64,000 nucleotides of DNA from Oscillospiraceae bacterium (GCA_910575505.1 CAJTFK010000004.1:166854-230853); one strand, 5' to 3'; positions 7,977 through 17,067 are shown, counted from the first letter of the stretch. The notes: generated by a model from the sequence alone, not told the origin. Numbers and translations are program-made.

Positions 7977-10007
7977 TTACGCGGCGCGTCCGGCGGTGAA
8001 ACGCTGGTAAAAGACCGCGCCCAGCACCAGGACCAGACCCGCGATATCGCTGGCGTGGCCCGGGAACATCATGGCCAATCCGCCCAGGGCCATGGCCGCC
8101 CGCACCAGCGGAGCGATGGGGCGGAACAGGTGGCCGTTGAGGGCCGCCGCCACGCCGAAGAGACCGATCAGGGAGGTGGCGGAGATCTGAAGCACCTGGA
8201 TGGCGTTGGTGTCTACCAGGAGCATGTCGGGATTGAAGGCGAAGATATAGGGCACGATGAAGGCGGCGATAGCCAGCTTGGTGGCGTTGATGCCGGTCTT
8301 CATGGGGTCCGATTTGGCAATGGCGCTGCCGGCGTAGGCCGCCAGGGCCACGGGAGGCGTGATATCCGCCACAATGCCAAAATAGAACACGAAGAAATGG
8401 GCGGGAATACGGTCGATGCCCAGCTGAATCAGAATGGGGGCGCAGGTGGTGGCCATGATGCAGTAGTTGGCCGTGGTGGGCACGCCCATACCCAGGACGA
8501 TGCAGCAGAGCATGGTCAGAAACAGGGCGATGAACAGGGACAGGGCAGGAATGGGGATCATGTTGCTGATGTTGATAACCCCGTTGATGAGCTTGGAGGC
8601 CAGTCCCGTCACGGTGATGCAGCCGGACACGATGCCCGCCATGGAGCAGGCCACCGCCACGGTGATGCAGCTGCGGCCGCCGGCCTCCAGAGAGCTGAGA
8701 ATCATGGAGCCGGTGTCCTTCACGCCGTGGGGCAGGGCGTCCTTTCCGTAGAGAACCCGGCAGTCCCAGAAGATGCCCGGCAGACTCACCAGAATCGCCA
8801 GGACAATGGCGATGGATGCGGAATACTGAAGGGTCCGGACATTCCCGGCCACCAGCCAGACCAGAATCACCAGCGGCAGCAGCAGATAGATGCTGCGGAC
8901 CAGCACCCGGAACTTGGGCAGCTGATCCCGGGGAACGCCCTTGAGCCCCAGCCGCTTGGCCTCCAGATGGACGGAGAGGAAGATGCCGGTGAAGTACAGC
9001 AGGGCGGGCAGAATGGCCTTTATGGCCACGTTGGCATAGGTGGTATCCATGAACTCCGCCATGAGGAAGGCCGCCGCGCCCATGATGGGGGGCATGATCT
9101 GGCCGCCGGTGGAGGCGGCAGCCTCCACCGCCCCGGCGAACTCGCCCTGATAGCCGGTCTTTTTCATCATGGGGATGGTGACGGAGCCGGTGGTGACGGT
9201 GTTGCCCACGGAGGACCCGGACACCATGCCGCACAGGGCGGAGGAAATCACGGCCACCTTGGCCGGGCCGCCGGAGGAGCTGCCCGCCGCGGAGTTGGCA
9301 AGGTCGATGAAGAAGCTGGAGATGCCGGTGCGCTCCAGAAACGCGCCGAAGATGATAAACACAGCGATAAACTTGGCGCAGACCTGCACCGGGGTTGCCA
9401 TGACGCCGGACGTGCCGTAAAACAGGGTATACACCACCCGGGCCAGGTTCTGGCCGCCGGCGGTGAAGGTGTACACCAGCAGCACGCCGGCCACGCAGAG
9501 AATGGGCAGGCCCACGCAGCGCCGGCACAGCTCCGCCAGACACGCGATGCCCACGATGCCCAGGATGATATAGAACCACGCGCCGTCAATGGGTTTTTCG
9601 CCAAAGGGGTTGATCTTGGCGGCGCTGGTCAGCAGCCTGGCCAGAGTCTTGTAGTTCAGGCAGTAATAAAAGAAGGAACCGGCCCCCAGAAGCATCAGAG
9701 CCACGTCGTACCAGGGCATGGCGTTGGGCCTTACATGGTCCTTGTGAACGGGATAGGTCAGATAGCCCATGACGATGATAAGCCCCAGGAAGGAGCTGAG
9801 CCGGATGCGCATGTCCCAGGTGCACCAGAGGGTCATCCAGATGCAGTACAGGGAAAAGAGGGCCATGACGACGCTGACCAGCAGCTTGGGCCTGCCCTCC
9901 CAGATGCGGGTGGCGGACTCCCGGTCAAATTTGCGCATGACCTCGTCCATTTCACCCGGCGCGCCCGCGTTTGCGCCGGAAAGATTCTTTTGCTCTTTCT
10001 CGCTCAT
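7977..10007 (-). CDS. TRAP transporter fused permease (small and large membrane subunits)
   Basis: About 676 residues with many hydrophobic segments. N-terminal helices correspond to the small DctQ-like subunit and the rest to the 12-helix DctM subunit, the 4TM/12TM fusion usual for TAXI-type TRAP systems. Conserved DctM-like stretches such as GMVSGSSVGNTVTTGS and PPIMGAAAF are visible. I place the start at the ATG at 10007 (MSEKEQK), because AAGGAGG ends 7 bases before it; an in-frame ATG at 10025 lies upstream of that site. It imports an unknown organic acid with the solute-binding protein encoded just upstream. Confidence 0.92.
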   Translation of the reverse strand: MSEKEQKNLSGANAGAPGEMDEVMRKFDRESATRIWEGRPKLLVSVVMALFSLYCIWMTLWCTWDMRIRLSSFLGLIIVMGYLTYPVHKDHVRPNAMPWYDVALMLLGAGSFFYYCLNYKTLARLLTSAAKINPFGEKPIDGAWFYIILGIVGIACLAELCRRCVGLPILCVAGVLLVYTFTAGGQNLARVVYTLFYGTSGVMATPVQVCAKFIAVFIIFGAFLERTGISSFFIDLANSAAGSSSGGPAKVAVISSALCGMVSGSSVGNTVTTGSVTIPMMKKTGYQGEFAGAVEAAASTGGQIMPPIMGAAAFLMAEFMDTTYANVAIKAILPALLYFTGIFLSVHLEAKRLGLKGVPRDQLPKFRVLVRSIYLLLPLVILVWLVAGNVRTLQYSASIAIVLAILVSLPGIFWDCRVLYGKDALPHGVKDTGSMILSSLEAGGRSCITVAVACSMAGIVSGCITVTGLASKLINGVINISNMIPIPALSLFIALFLTMLCCIVLGMGVPTTANYCIMATTCAPILIQLGIDRIPAHFFVFYFGIVADITPPVALAAYAGSAIAKSDPMKTGINATKLAIAAFIVPYIFAFNPDMLLVDTNAIQVLQISATSLIGLFGVAAALNGHLFRPIAPLVRAAMALGGLAMMFPGHASDIAGLVLVLGAVFYQRFTAGRAA

Positions 10008-10037
10008 TGGCGAAGCCTCCTTCATTTCAAAATCACG

Positions 10038-10116
10038 CCCTTGCCGTATTGAAGGGGCAGTTCTTTCTTACGCCGCCCTTTCAATGCGGCAAGGGCCGCA
10101 GACCGCGGCCCTTGCC
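10038..10116 (-). promoter_or_regulatory. two competing hairpins between the TAXI and TRAP permease genes
   Basis: Hairpin 1: perfect 12-bp stem 10088-10099/10105-10116 with a 5-base loop. Hairpin 2: arms 10038-10057 and 10076-10095 match at 18 of 20. They share 10088-10095, so only one can form. Strong structures between a binding-protein gene and its permease often protect the upstream mRNA and lower permease expression; that role is inference. Confidence 0.6.
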
Positions 10117-10135
10117 AAACAGGCTCGGGTAACAA

Positions 10136-11191
10136 TCAATAGGTCCCGGCGGGGATGGTGTAGGCAGAGTAGAAGGGGGAGCTCTCCAGCAGGGAATTGG
10201 TGTGCTCCTCATCCAGGCCGACCAGATAGGTGGGCTTGGACAGGGCCAGATCGCTGATGGCGGGGGTGGGGGCGCCGGCCACGATGAAGGCCGCGTCGAT
10301 CTTGCCGTCCTTCAGGTTGTCGGCGCTGTCGCCAAAGCTCTGGAACACGGGCTGGATGTCCTCCTCGGTGAGGCCGTAGGCGCCCAGAACGTCAATGGCG
10401 TTGAAGTACACGCCGGAGCCGGAGGCGCCGATGGAGACGATTTTGCCCTCCAGGTCCGCCACGGATTTGATGTCGGGGTTGGTGGTGGCAATCTGCACCT
10501 GCTCCATGTACAGGGCGGCCACCACGGAGAAGTTGGTCACGGGGCTGTCAAAAAGGCGCTCGCCGTTATAGGCGTAGCTCATGACGTCGGACTGGACAAA
10601 GCCCAGCTGCACGTCGCCGGCGGTCAGGTCCTCCACGTTGGACTGGGAGCCGTTGCCCACCACAGCGGTGACGTTGACGCCGCCGTTGTTGGACACATAG
10701 CTGGCCAGCACGCCGCCGAAGGCGTAATAGGTGCCGGTCTCGCCGCCGGTGGTGAAGGTCAGGGCCTTGGACTCGCCGGCCCCCGCGCCCTCCTTGACGG
10801 CGGCCACTTCAATGCCCTTCTCCTGGAAGTACCTGGCCGCGCCGGGATGATAGGGCACGGAGGTGACGGAGGAGGCAAAGGTCAGGTCCAGCTCGCCGCC
10901 CTTGGCGTGCTGCTCGGTGATGGCGCCGGTGTTCTCAAAGATGGTGGAGACGAATTTGTAGACGTCATCCTCGGACACGTCGTCCCGGGCGATGACCACC
11001 GCGCCCACGGCCACGGTGTTGGTGTCCACGGCTTCGGCCTTGGAGCCGGAGGCGTCGCTGCCGGTATCAGCGGGGGCGCTGGTTCCACTGTCGGCGGGAG
11101 TGTTGGAGCCGCTGTCGCCGCTGTCGCCGCCGCAGGCCGCCAGGGAAGCCACCAGCAGAACGGCCAGCAGCAGAGAGAAAAACTTCTTCAT
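10136..11191 (-). CDS. TAXI-family TRAP transporter solute-binding lipoprotein
   Basis: Signal sequence MKKFFSLLLAVLLVASLAACGG with lipobox LAAC, so the protein is likely lipid-anchored outside the membrane. A Gly/Ser/Asp-rich linker follows, then a TAXI domain with TTGGETGTYYAFGGVLASY, the usual first ligand loop, and VSIGASGSGVY further on. The start at 11191 is preceded by GAGG at suitable distance; an upstream ATG at 11218 would add 9 residues in front of a normal signal peptide. Operon leader for the fused TRAP permease. Confidence 0.92.
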   Translation of the reverse strand: MKKFFSLLLAVLLVASLAACGGDSGDSGSNTPADSGTSAPADTGSDASGSKAEAVDTNTVAVGAVVIARDDVSEDDVYKFVSTIFENTGAITEQHAKGGELDLTFASSVTSVPYHPGAARYFQEKGIEVAAVKEGAGAGESKALTFTTGGETGTYYAFGGVLASYVSNNGGVNVTAVVGNGSQSNVEDLTAGDVQLGFVQSDVMSYAYNGERLFDSPVTNFSVVAALYMEQVQIATTNPDIKSVADLEGKIVSIGASGSGVYFNAIDVLGAYGLTEEDIQPVFQSFGDSADNLKDGKIDAAFIVAGAPTPAISDLALSKPTYLVGLDEEHTNSLLESSPFYSAYTIPAGTY

Positions 11192-11257
11192 CTGTTCATT
11201 CCTCATTTCCTTATTCAAATTCTATAGTTTGCACGATTGTCCTGCAAGCATACGCAT

Positions 11258-11286
11258 ATCATACCTCTAATTCCTTCATTTTTCAA
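11258..11286 (-). promoter_or_regulatory. sigma-A promoter of the TAXI-TRAP operon
   Basis: On the minus strand TTGAAA (11281-11286), 17-base spacer, TATGAT (11258-11263), about 65 bases upstream of the start. Confidence 0.8.
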
Positions 11287-11460
11287 GAGTATCTTCCGGA
11301 AAAGTAAATATTTTTTGCAAGTTGACGCCCCATGGCCTGCATCCTTTCGGAATTTTGTGAAAGTTCATCAATTCCCTCCTGCAAATCCCCGCCCTTTGGG
11401 GGACGCTTTTTCCGGCGGACCGCAAAAATCAGGCCGCAAACAAAAAAGCTGGCGGCGCAC

Positions 11461-11488
11461 AAAAAAGCCGCCCTTTGGAGGCGGCTTT
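11461..11488 (-). terminator. terminator after the CBS-domain gene
   Basis: Minus-strand stem AAAGCCGCC/GGCGGCTTT followed by a run of T, 19 bases beyond the CBS gene stop. Confidence 0.85.
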
Positions 11489-11506
11489 GGGGACGCGGGT
11501 TCCTCT

Positions 11507-11953
11507 CTATACGATTTTCTTCTGAAGGGACGGACTGCCCTCCCCGGTCTCCTCGGCCAGGCGGCAGATGATGTCCCGCCGGGTGACGATGCCGATGAAA
11601 TTGTTCAGATCGTCCACCACAGGGATGAAATTCTGGTTCATGGCGCTGGTGACCAGCTCCTCGATGGAAACCGTAATGGCAACGGGCGGATAGCTGTCTT
11701 TTTTCAGGATGTCCCGTATGCGCAGGCGTTCCAGGTCCTTGATGGAGCAGGGACAGGGCGCACCCTTCTCCGGCAGGAGCCGCCACAGAAAGTCCCCTTC
11801 GCTGACGGTTCCCACATAGCGGCCCTGGCGGGTGACAACTGGGACGGCGCTGTAGCCGTGGTGCCGCATCTTCTCCAGACCCTGGCGCAGGGTGCTGTCC
11901 TCATACAGATAGGCAACTGACTGTTTGGGGTGCAGAAAATACGCAATATTCAC
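11507..11953 (-). CDS. two-CBS-domain protein
   Basis: 148 residues made almost only of two CBS domains: about 8-62 (DSTLRQGLEKMRHHGYSAVPVV and GRYVGTVSEGDFL) and about 83-142 (VTSAMNQNFIPVVDDLNNFIGIVTRRDII). CBS pairs bind adenine nucleotides and regulate partner proteins; no catalytic domain is fused. It stands alone between its terminator and the leuA operon. Partner unknown. Confidence 0.88.
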   Translation of the reverse strand: MNIAYFLHPKQSVAYLYEDSTLRQGLEKMRHHGYSAVPVVTRQGRYVGTVSEGDFLWRLLPEKGAPCPCSIKDLERLRIRDILKKDSYPPVAITVSIEELVTSAMNQNFIPVVDDLNNFIGIVTRRDIICRLAEETGEGSPSLQKKIV

Positions 11954-12239
11954 TATGCTGCCTCTTTTCTAAGCGGCGGAAATCCGCCCGACGGGAGTGG
12001 TTGGTATATCTATAATATACAGGAGTCCGCTGGAAAAGTGGTGAACAGTTTATGAAATCTGACCAGAAATTTTAAAATCCTTTGAATCCCTTGTCCCCCA
12101 GCGGGTCCGGGGGGCGCAGCGGCCCTCCCCTTCCCGCACCGGGAGGGCCGCTCTGATTGGAATGAACAAACCGGCTGAAACATCTCAGACACCTGTTTGC
12201 ATTGTCTTTTCCGCCGGTTTCCCGCATGCTCCGAGGGGC
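11954..12239. other. intergenic region with a 12-bp GC hairpin
   Basis: Inverted repeat AGCGGCCCTCCC (12118-12129) and GGGAGGGCCGCT (12141-12152), downstream of leuA on the minus strand, without a T-run. A TATATTATAG stretch near 12010-12020 may be the -10 of the CBS gene. No gene seen. Confidence 0.5.
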
Positions 12240-13925
12240 TCAGGCCCGCTTGGCCCGGTTGATGGCGGACAGGATGGCCCGGAGGGGGGCCAGGTTGATG
12301 TTGTGGCTGAGGCCCACGCCCCAGTACTGCTTCCCGGTCCGCTGGTCCTGGAGGAGGATATAGGCCACGCCCTGGGAGTCGGAGCCGTCGGTAATGGCGT
12401 GGGAGGCGTAGTCCAGGAAGGTGAAGCGGGAAATCTTCTCCCCCTGAATGGCGTTGAAGAAGGCGTCGATGGGGCCGTTGCCCTCTCCGGAGACCTCAAA
12501 GACCGTATCCGTGTGCCGCAGCGTTCCCTGGAAGGCCACATGGGAGTGACCCTCCGCGTCCACCGTCTCCCTGAAGGCGTGCTTGATGAGCTGGTAGGGC
12601 TGTCTGGCCTCGATATACTCCTGGTGGAACAGTTCTCTGATCCGCTCCGGAGCCACTTCCTTCCCCACTGCATCGGTTTCCTCCTGAACAACACGGCCGA
12701 ACTCCGGCTGCATGGACTTGGGCAGGTCGAAGCCGAAATTGTGCTCCATGATATAGGCGGCGCCGCCCTTGCCGGACTGGGAGTTGATGCGGATAATGGG
12801 CTCGTACTCCCGGCCCACGTCGGCGGGGTCGATGGGGAGATAGGGAATTTCCCAGTACTCCGTGCCGGAGCTCTTCATATACTGCACGCCCTTGTTGATG
12901 GCGTCCTGGTGGCTGCCGGAAAAGGCGGTGAACACCAGCTTGCCCACATAGGGCTGGCGGTCGCCCACGGGCATCTTGGTACAGCGCTCAAACATCTCCC
13001 TGATTTTGTTGATATCCGAGAAGTTCAGCTTCGGGTCCACCCCCTGGGTGTACATGTTCATGGCCAGGGTGACCATATCCACATTGCCGGTGCGCTCGCC
13101 GTTGCCGAAGAGGGTGGCCTCCACCCGGTCGGCCCCGGCCAGCAGGCCCAGCTCGGTGGTGGCCACGCCGCAGCCCCGGTCGTTGTGGGGATGGAGGGAG
13201 ATAATGGCCCTGTCCCGGCCGGGAAGACGGCGGATGAAGTACTCCAGCATGTCGGCAAACTGGTTTGGCATGCAGTTCTCCACGGTGGTGGGCAGGTTCA
13301 GAATCACCTTCCGCTCCGGCGAGGCGTGGAGATGGTCCAGAACCGCCTGGCAGATTTCCACGGCGTAGTCCATTTCCGTTCCCATAAACGATTCCGGAGA
13401 GTATTCAAACCGGAGATTCATACCGGATTCAATCAGAGGCTGAGACATCTCATAGATCAGATCGGCGGCGTCGGTGGCAATTTGGGTGATGCCGTCGGTA
13501 TCCATCTGGAAGACCACCTTCCTTTGAAGTGTGGAGGTGGAATTATAGAAATGGAGAATGACATTTTTGGCGCCCTGAATGGCCTCAAAGGTCTTTTTAA
13601 TCAGGTGCTCCCGGGCCTGGACCAGAACCTGAATGGTGACGTCGTCGGGAATATGGCCCCCTTCGATGAGCTCCCGGCAGATTTCATATTCCGTCTCGCT
13701 GGCGGAGGGAAAGCCAATTTCAATCTCCTTGACGCCGATGTCCACCAGGGTATGGAAATACTCCAGCTTTTCCGCCAGATTCATGGGGTCAATCAGGGCC
13801 TGATTGCCGTCCCGCAGGTCCACGGAGCACCAGACGGGGGCCTTTGTAATGGTCCGGTCGGGCCAGGTACGGCCCCGGATGGGCTGGGGCTGGAAGGGAA
13901 TGTATTTTTCAAATCCGGGTTTCAT
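12240..13925 (-). CDS. leuA: 2-isopropylmalate synthase
   Basis: 561 residues, the length of the long LeuA type. The catalytic barrel shows DLRDGNQAL at 36-44 (metal and substrate site), SASETEYE, HPHNDRGCG near 250 and GNGERTGNVD. The C-terminal third contains the leucine-binding regulatory domain (HSHVAFQGTLRHTD, SGEGNGPIDAFFNAI). It condenses acetyl-CoA with 2-ketoisovalerate, the first step of leucine synthesis. I use the ATG at 13925, preceded by AAGGAGG and 8 bases; an ATG at 13952 lies before that site. It follows the zinc-ribbon gene by 36 bases and is presumably under the same T-box. Confidence 0.96.
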   Translation of the reverse strand: MKPGFEKYIPFQPQPIRGRTWPDRTITKAPVWCSVDLRDGNQALIDPMNLAEKLEYFHTLVDIGVKEIEIGFPSASETEYEICRELIEGGHIPDDVTIQVLVQAREHLIKKTFEAIQGAKNVILHFYNSTSTLQRKVVFQMDTDGITQIATDAADLIYEMSQPLIESGMNLRFEYSPESFMGTEMDYAVEICQAVLDHLHASPERKVILNLPTTVENCMPNQFADMLEYFIRRLPGRDRAIISLHPHNDRGCGVATTELGLLAGADRVEATLFGNGERTGNVDMVTLAMNMYTQGVDPKLNFSDINKIREMFERCTKMPVGDRQPYVGKLVFTAFSGSHQDAINKGVQYMKSSGTEYWEIPYLPIDPADVGREYEPIIRINSQSGKGGAAYIMEHNFGFDLPKSMQPEFGRVVQEETDAVGKEVAPERIRELFHQEYIEARQPYQLIKHAFRETVDAEGHSHVAFQGTLRHTDTVFEVSGEGNGPIDAFFNAIQGEKISRFTFLDYASHAITDGSDSQGVAYILLQDQRTGKQYWGVGLSHNINLAPLRAILSAINRAKRA

Positions 13926-13961
13926 ATGGGTGTCCTCCTTCAATTCTAGCAAATATCAGCA

Positions 13962-14576
13962 TCACTTTTTTTGCAGCTCTTTCAGCCGCCTGACCAGCCG
14001 GTCACGGTTTTTGGCCGTTTTCATAAATCCCGGCAGGGTATCCGCCTCGGTGCGCAGTCCAAAGCGCCCGGCCGGCTTTTCCCGCAGGCCGGCGCTGAGA
14101 TAGCCGATGAGATAGGCCAGGTGCTCCCGGTTCAGCGCCCAGACCGGCCTGCCGCCGAAGCTGGTCAGAAACCACAGATCAAACCCGAACACGGGGTCCT
14201 GGCCCTGCCGGAGATCTCCGCCCTCGCCGTACCACACCTGCTTCCCCGTCTGCTCCACCCGCCCCGGCGCTGCGAAGCCGCAGTAAGGACAGGTGACCCG
14301 GAGCACGGGAAAGGTCTGCTGCCGCCGGTCCTGGATGGTGATGTTATAGTACCGGCCGCAGGACGGGCACTGATTCTGTACCCGGAAGCGGTATCCGCTT
14401 AATTCCTTTGTCCGGGCGTGGCCGCAGCGGGTGCACCGGAAGTGGTACGGTCCGTCTCCGCGGGTGACCAGACCCATCCCGCCGCAGCGGGGGCAGGTGA
14501 CCCACAGCCCCGTTTTCAGGACGGAATAGACGCTGTAGGTCCCATAGGGTTGATCTGTAACTCGGTTTTCCGGCAT
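13962..14576 (-). CDS. double zinc-ribbon protein of unknown function
   Basis: 204 residues. Eight cysteines in CxxC pairs at 28/31, 48/51, 70/73 and 96/99 suggest two zinc ribbons in the N-terminal half (CPRCGG, CTRCGH, CPSCGR, CPYCGF). The C-terminal half has an aromatic stretch and ends in a basic helix (KNRDRLVRRLKELQKK). Nucleic-acid or protein binding is plausible, but I do not recognise the family. It is the first gene after the T-box and is followed by leuA, so it is likely co-induced on amino-acid shortage. AGGAGGGCGCT precedes the ATG. Confidence 0.75.
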   Translation of the reverse strand: MPENRVTDQPYGTYSVYSVLKTGLWVTCPRCGGMGLVTRGDGPYHFRCTRCGHARTKELSGYRFRVQNQCPSCGRYYNITIQDRRQQTFPVLRVTCPYCGFAAPGRVEQTGKQVWYGEGGDLRQGQDPVFGFDLWFLTSFGGRPVWALNREHLAYLIGYLSAGLREKPAGRFGLRTEADTLPGFMKTAKNRDRLVRRLKELQKK

Positions 14577-14603
14577 AGCGCCCTCCTTTCACCTGCGGGG
14601 ACG

Positions 14604-14880
14604 AAAAAAAGCCCCCGACTTTTTCAAGTCAGGGGCGCAGAATTTCTCCTCTACGCGGTACCACCCTGGTTCAGCAAATGGTCGCCCATTCGCCCTCACA
14701 GCCTCCAACAAGGCCACGGCCTGTAACGGGGCCAGCCGTCCCGCCCTACTTCCACCTGTTCGGACGGACTGCTCGGGGGCCAGTTATCCACAGGGGCCCT
14801 CACGCCGGTTCGCAGCAACCACCGGCTCTCTGAGCGAGGACGTCCTGTCTTTCTCCCCTTCATCGCATTTGCTTGATTTA
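14604..14880 (-). ncRNA. T-box riboswitch leader
   Basis: The minus strand carries the hallmark AACCAGGGTGGTACCGCG (complement around 14654-14672). After it comes the terminator GCCCCTGACTT-GAAA-AAGTCGGGG plus T7 (14604-14635), which overlaps the antiterminator. Upstream, Stem I is recognisable from AGAGAGCCGG..CCGGCGTGAG. Helix pairing (ACAGG with CCTGT, GGGG with CCCC) leaves GGATAACTGG as the specifier loop. CUG (leucine) followed by a purine fits leuA, but ACU (Thr) or AAC (Asn) cannot be excluded by eye. Confidence 0.93.
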
Positions 14881-14882
14881 TT

Positions 14883-14911
14883 ATTTTAGCGAATCACACC
14901 GGCCTTGTCAA
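14883..14911 (-). promoter_or_regulatory. sigma-A promoter of the T-box operon
   Basis: TTGACA (14906-14911), 17-base spacer, TAAAAT (14883-14888) on the minus strand, just upstream of the T-box. Confidence 0.85.
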
Positions 14912-14958
14912 GAAAAATTTTTTGCCGGACAGCTTGCCCTGCCATTCGCACTCATTTC

Positions 14959-15663
14959 TTAATCATATTCTTCGCAGATAAATTTGAAATCCTCCGTCTT
15001 GCGCAATGCTGCCAAAGCGTGTTTCTCAATATGCTTCGACATGATTTCTACCGCATACTGGAAGTTTTCTGACGGATGGCCCTGGGCACAGCGTACCATT
15101 GTGATCAGCATCCTGTTGTCACCTTCGATATATTCAGACGGGTAGTCGCCGGAGTTATCGCAGGCATCTTCGTCGCGGTATTTCCGTCTTACTGTCTCCA
15201 TCTGATCTGCGGTGCCGATCACTGCATGGTAATCCATGTTATCGCCGTCACAGTAGTAGTCGATAAAAAGCCTTGCCACAACGTCTGTACATTGTTGGAT
15301 CTGCTCAATTATGGCATTTGCATTTCGGATAGCAAATCTCCGAATTCTCTCCTTAGCATCTTCCTCGTTTTCATAGCGGATGTACAAAAGCGTTTCGCGG
15401 CCCTTAAGCATAGCCGTAATCTTCTGAAGCATTCCGCCTTTGCCATAGAAGGCACGCAGCGTCCGAACAAGTTCTCCCTCCGGCACGCTGTACAACGTCA
15501 TCTTACGCCATTCTTGCCCAACAGGAATATCATAATCAAGTATTTGATACTGTGCGTCATAGTCAAAGGAGACAGCGGCGTCCCCCTCGATATCCTGACT
15601 AAAATCAGCAACGCTGTATACGCCTTCTTTGCAGGTGAGCGGAAAGTCACGCAATTCCAACAT
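14959..15663 (-). CDS. hypothetical protein, 234 residues
   Basis: Not recognised. The product is soluble, acidic and rich in charged residues, without signal peptide or membrane segment. It begins MLELRDFPLTCKEGVYSVAD and has a mixed alpha/beta look. Base composition is clearly lower in GC than its neighbours, which suggests acquisition. AGGAGGAGA sits 8 bases before the ATG and a good promoter lies further upstream, so it is probably expressed. Such orphan genes are sometimes immunity or phage-related proteins, but nothing here proves that. Confidence 0.65.
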   Translation of the reverse strand: MLELRDFPLTCKEGVYSVADFSQDIEGDAAVSFDYDAQYQILDYDIPVGQEWRKMTLYSVPEGELVRTLRAFYGKGGMLQKITAMLKGRETLLYIRYENEEDAKERIRRFAIRNANAIIEQIQQCTDVVARLFIDYYCDGDNMDYHAVIGTADQMETVRRKYRDEDACDNSGDYPSEYIEGDNRMLITMVRCAQGHPSENFQYAVEIMSKHIEKHALAALRKTEDFKFICEEYD

Positions 15664-15715
15664 TTCGGGGGTCTCCTCCTACCGAATTTCCGATTTGGCA
15701 GCCTGTTACGAGTAA

Positions 15716-15744
15716 AGTATAGCACCAATAGGGGCAACATTCAA
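15716..15744 (-). promoter_or_regulatory. sigma-A promoter of the 234-residue hypothetical gene
   Basis: TTGAAT (15739-15744), 17 bases, TATACT (15716-15721) on the minus strand. Confidence 0.8.
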
Positions 15745-16318
15745 CCCTTGTTTTTGAACACTGGCAGTAGCAGCATGCAACGGCTCGGTATATACCGGCC
15801 TGTGCTTGCCGGCGGCTGGCCGCCCCCCAGGCCCCTGTGAAACCGGAAACCGCTGCATCCGATTTTCAAGCCGCCTCCGGCATATGACCTTGTATGGCGC
15901 CCTTGCCGTCGGATGCTCAGAAGCCTGCATTTTGCAAGGGATACGAGCGCCTAATTGTCCACGCAGCGTCAGCGGCACTAAAAGAAAAAGGGAGCGCCCC
16001 AGGTATCCGGAACGCTCCGGCCTGCCCATCAGCTTTGTCCTTATCAGGCCCATAGACAGGGCAGGATACCCTCAACACTTCCACCGCCTTCCCGCAACCG
16101 CCATTCTGCCGCAAACGAGCCGCTGCCTTTTGTATTCCAGGGTGGTCAAACTCACCCTTTACAACATACATCTGATTCGTAGATTTTATGTAAGGGCCGG
16201 GCTCTGTCCCGGCCCGTCTCCCGGAAGCCCGGCATCATTGCAAGACCGGACGGGCACAGAGGCCCGCATCCTGCACCCAATAAAATGCGTAAACATACGC
16301 CCCCTTTTAAACCGGCCC
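15745..16318. other. intergenic region, no gene, with repeat copy B
   Basis: Open frames of up to about 180 codons exist here but lack ribosome-binding sites and have no protein-like pattern. The only structure I see is the dispersed palindrome at 16194-16250. Confidence 0.55.
16194..16250 (+). repeat. dispersed REP-like palindromic repeat, copy B
   Basis: Hairpin GGGCCGGG (16194-16201), CTCTGT, CCCGGCCC (16208-16215), followed by a tail related to copy A (CCGGAAG, CCGGCATCATTG). Confidence 0.65.
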
Positions 16319-16347
16319 TTGACGGGCTTCCGCCCAGATGCTATTCT
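16319..16347 (+). promoter_or_regulatory. promoter of the yqeC-yqeB-selD operon
   Basis: TTGACG (16319-16324), 17 bases, TATTCT (16342-16347), 33 bases before the yqeC start. Confidence 0.65.
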
Positions 16348-16380
16348 ATAAAAAGAACAACGAAAGGAGCGGGGGAGCCC

Positions 16381-17067
16381 ATGAAGCTGGCGGAGCTGCT
16401 GGAGATTCGCCCCGGCGTCACCGCCGTCACCGGCGGCGGGGGCAAGACCACCCTCCTCCGGGTCCTGGGGGAGGAGCTGGCGGCGGCGGGACACACCGTT
16501 CTGCTCTGCGCCACCACGAAAATTTACCCCTTCCCCGGCCTTGAAAATCTGGAAGACCCCGGCGAACAGGCGCTGAAGCGTGCACTGTCGTCCCGCCGTC
16601 CGGTCTGCGCCGGGACTTCGGTCCCCGGAACGGGGAAGCTGACGGCCCCTTCCCTTCCCATGGCCCGCCTGGCGGAGCTGGCGGACTATGTGCTGGCGGA
16701 GGCCGACGGCTCGGCGGGCCGGCCCTTCAAGGCCCACGCTGCCCATGAGCCGGTTGTCCCCAGGGAGGCCAATCAGATCGTCACGGTGGCGGGGGCCTCC
16801 GGGTTTGGAAGGCCCGTCCGGGAGGCGGTCCACCGGCCGGAGCTGTTTGGGTTTTTGACAGAGCTGGAGCCGGAGGACCCCGTAACGCCGGAGGCGGTGG
16901 CGGAGGCCCTCCAGACGGAGGCGTCCACAGCGTGGCCGCTGATCCGGGTCTTTGTCAATCAAGTGGAAGACGAAGCCGCCATGATCGCTGCCTCCCGTTT
17001 AGCGGAGCGGCTGCCTTGGCCGGTATTGGCCGGGTCTTTGCGGAAAGGGGAGTATTGGAGATGTTAG
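16381..17067 (+). CDS. yqeC: selenium cofactor biosynthesis protein YqeC
   Basis: 228 residues. P-loop GGGGKTT at 18-24 opens the protein, followed by the family stretch LLCATTKIYPFP and YVLAEADGSAGRPFKAHAAHEP with a Walker-B-like Asp and the conserved basic segment. YqeC proteins co-occur with SelD and YqeB in bacteria that make selenium-dependent molybdenum hydroxylases. The start at 16381 follows a purine-rich GGAGCGGGGGAG site; upstream in-frame codons lack one. The stop overlaps the yqeB start. Confidence 0.9.
   Translation: MKLAELLEIRPGVTAVTGGGGKTTLLRVLGEELAAAGHTVLLCATTKIYPFPGLENLEDPGEQALKRALSSRRPVCAGTSVPGTGKLTAPSLPMARLAELADYVLAEADGSAGRPFKAHAAHEPVVPREANQIVTVAGASGFGRPVREAVHRPELFGFLTELEPEDPVTPEAVAEALQTEASTAWPLIRVFVNQVEDEAAMIAASRLAERLPWPVLAGSLRKGEYWRC

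Noticed and set aside
8055..10052. 665-codon open frame opposite the TRAP permease
   Set aside because: Mirror frame of an unmistakable membrane transporter; no start signal and low-complexity His/Gly/Asp composition.
15806..16351. 181-codon plus-strand frame before yqeC
   Set aside because: No start signal, no domain, overlaps the dispersed palindrome and the yqeC promoter.
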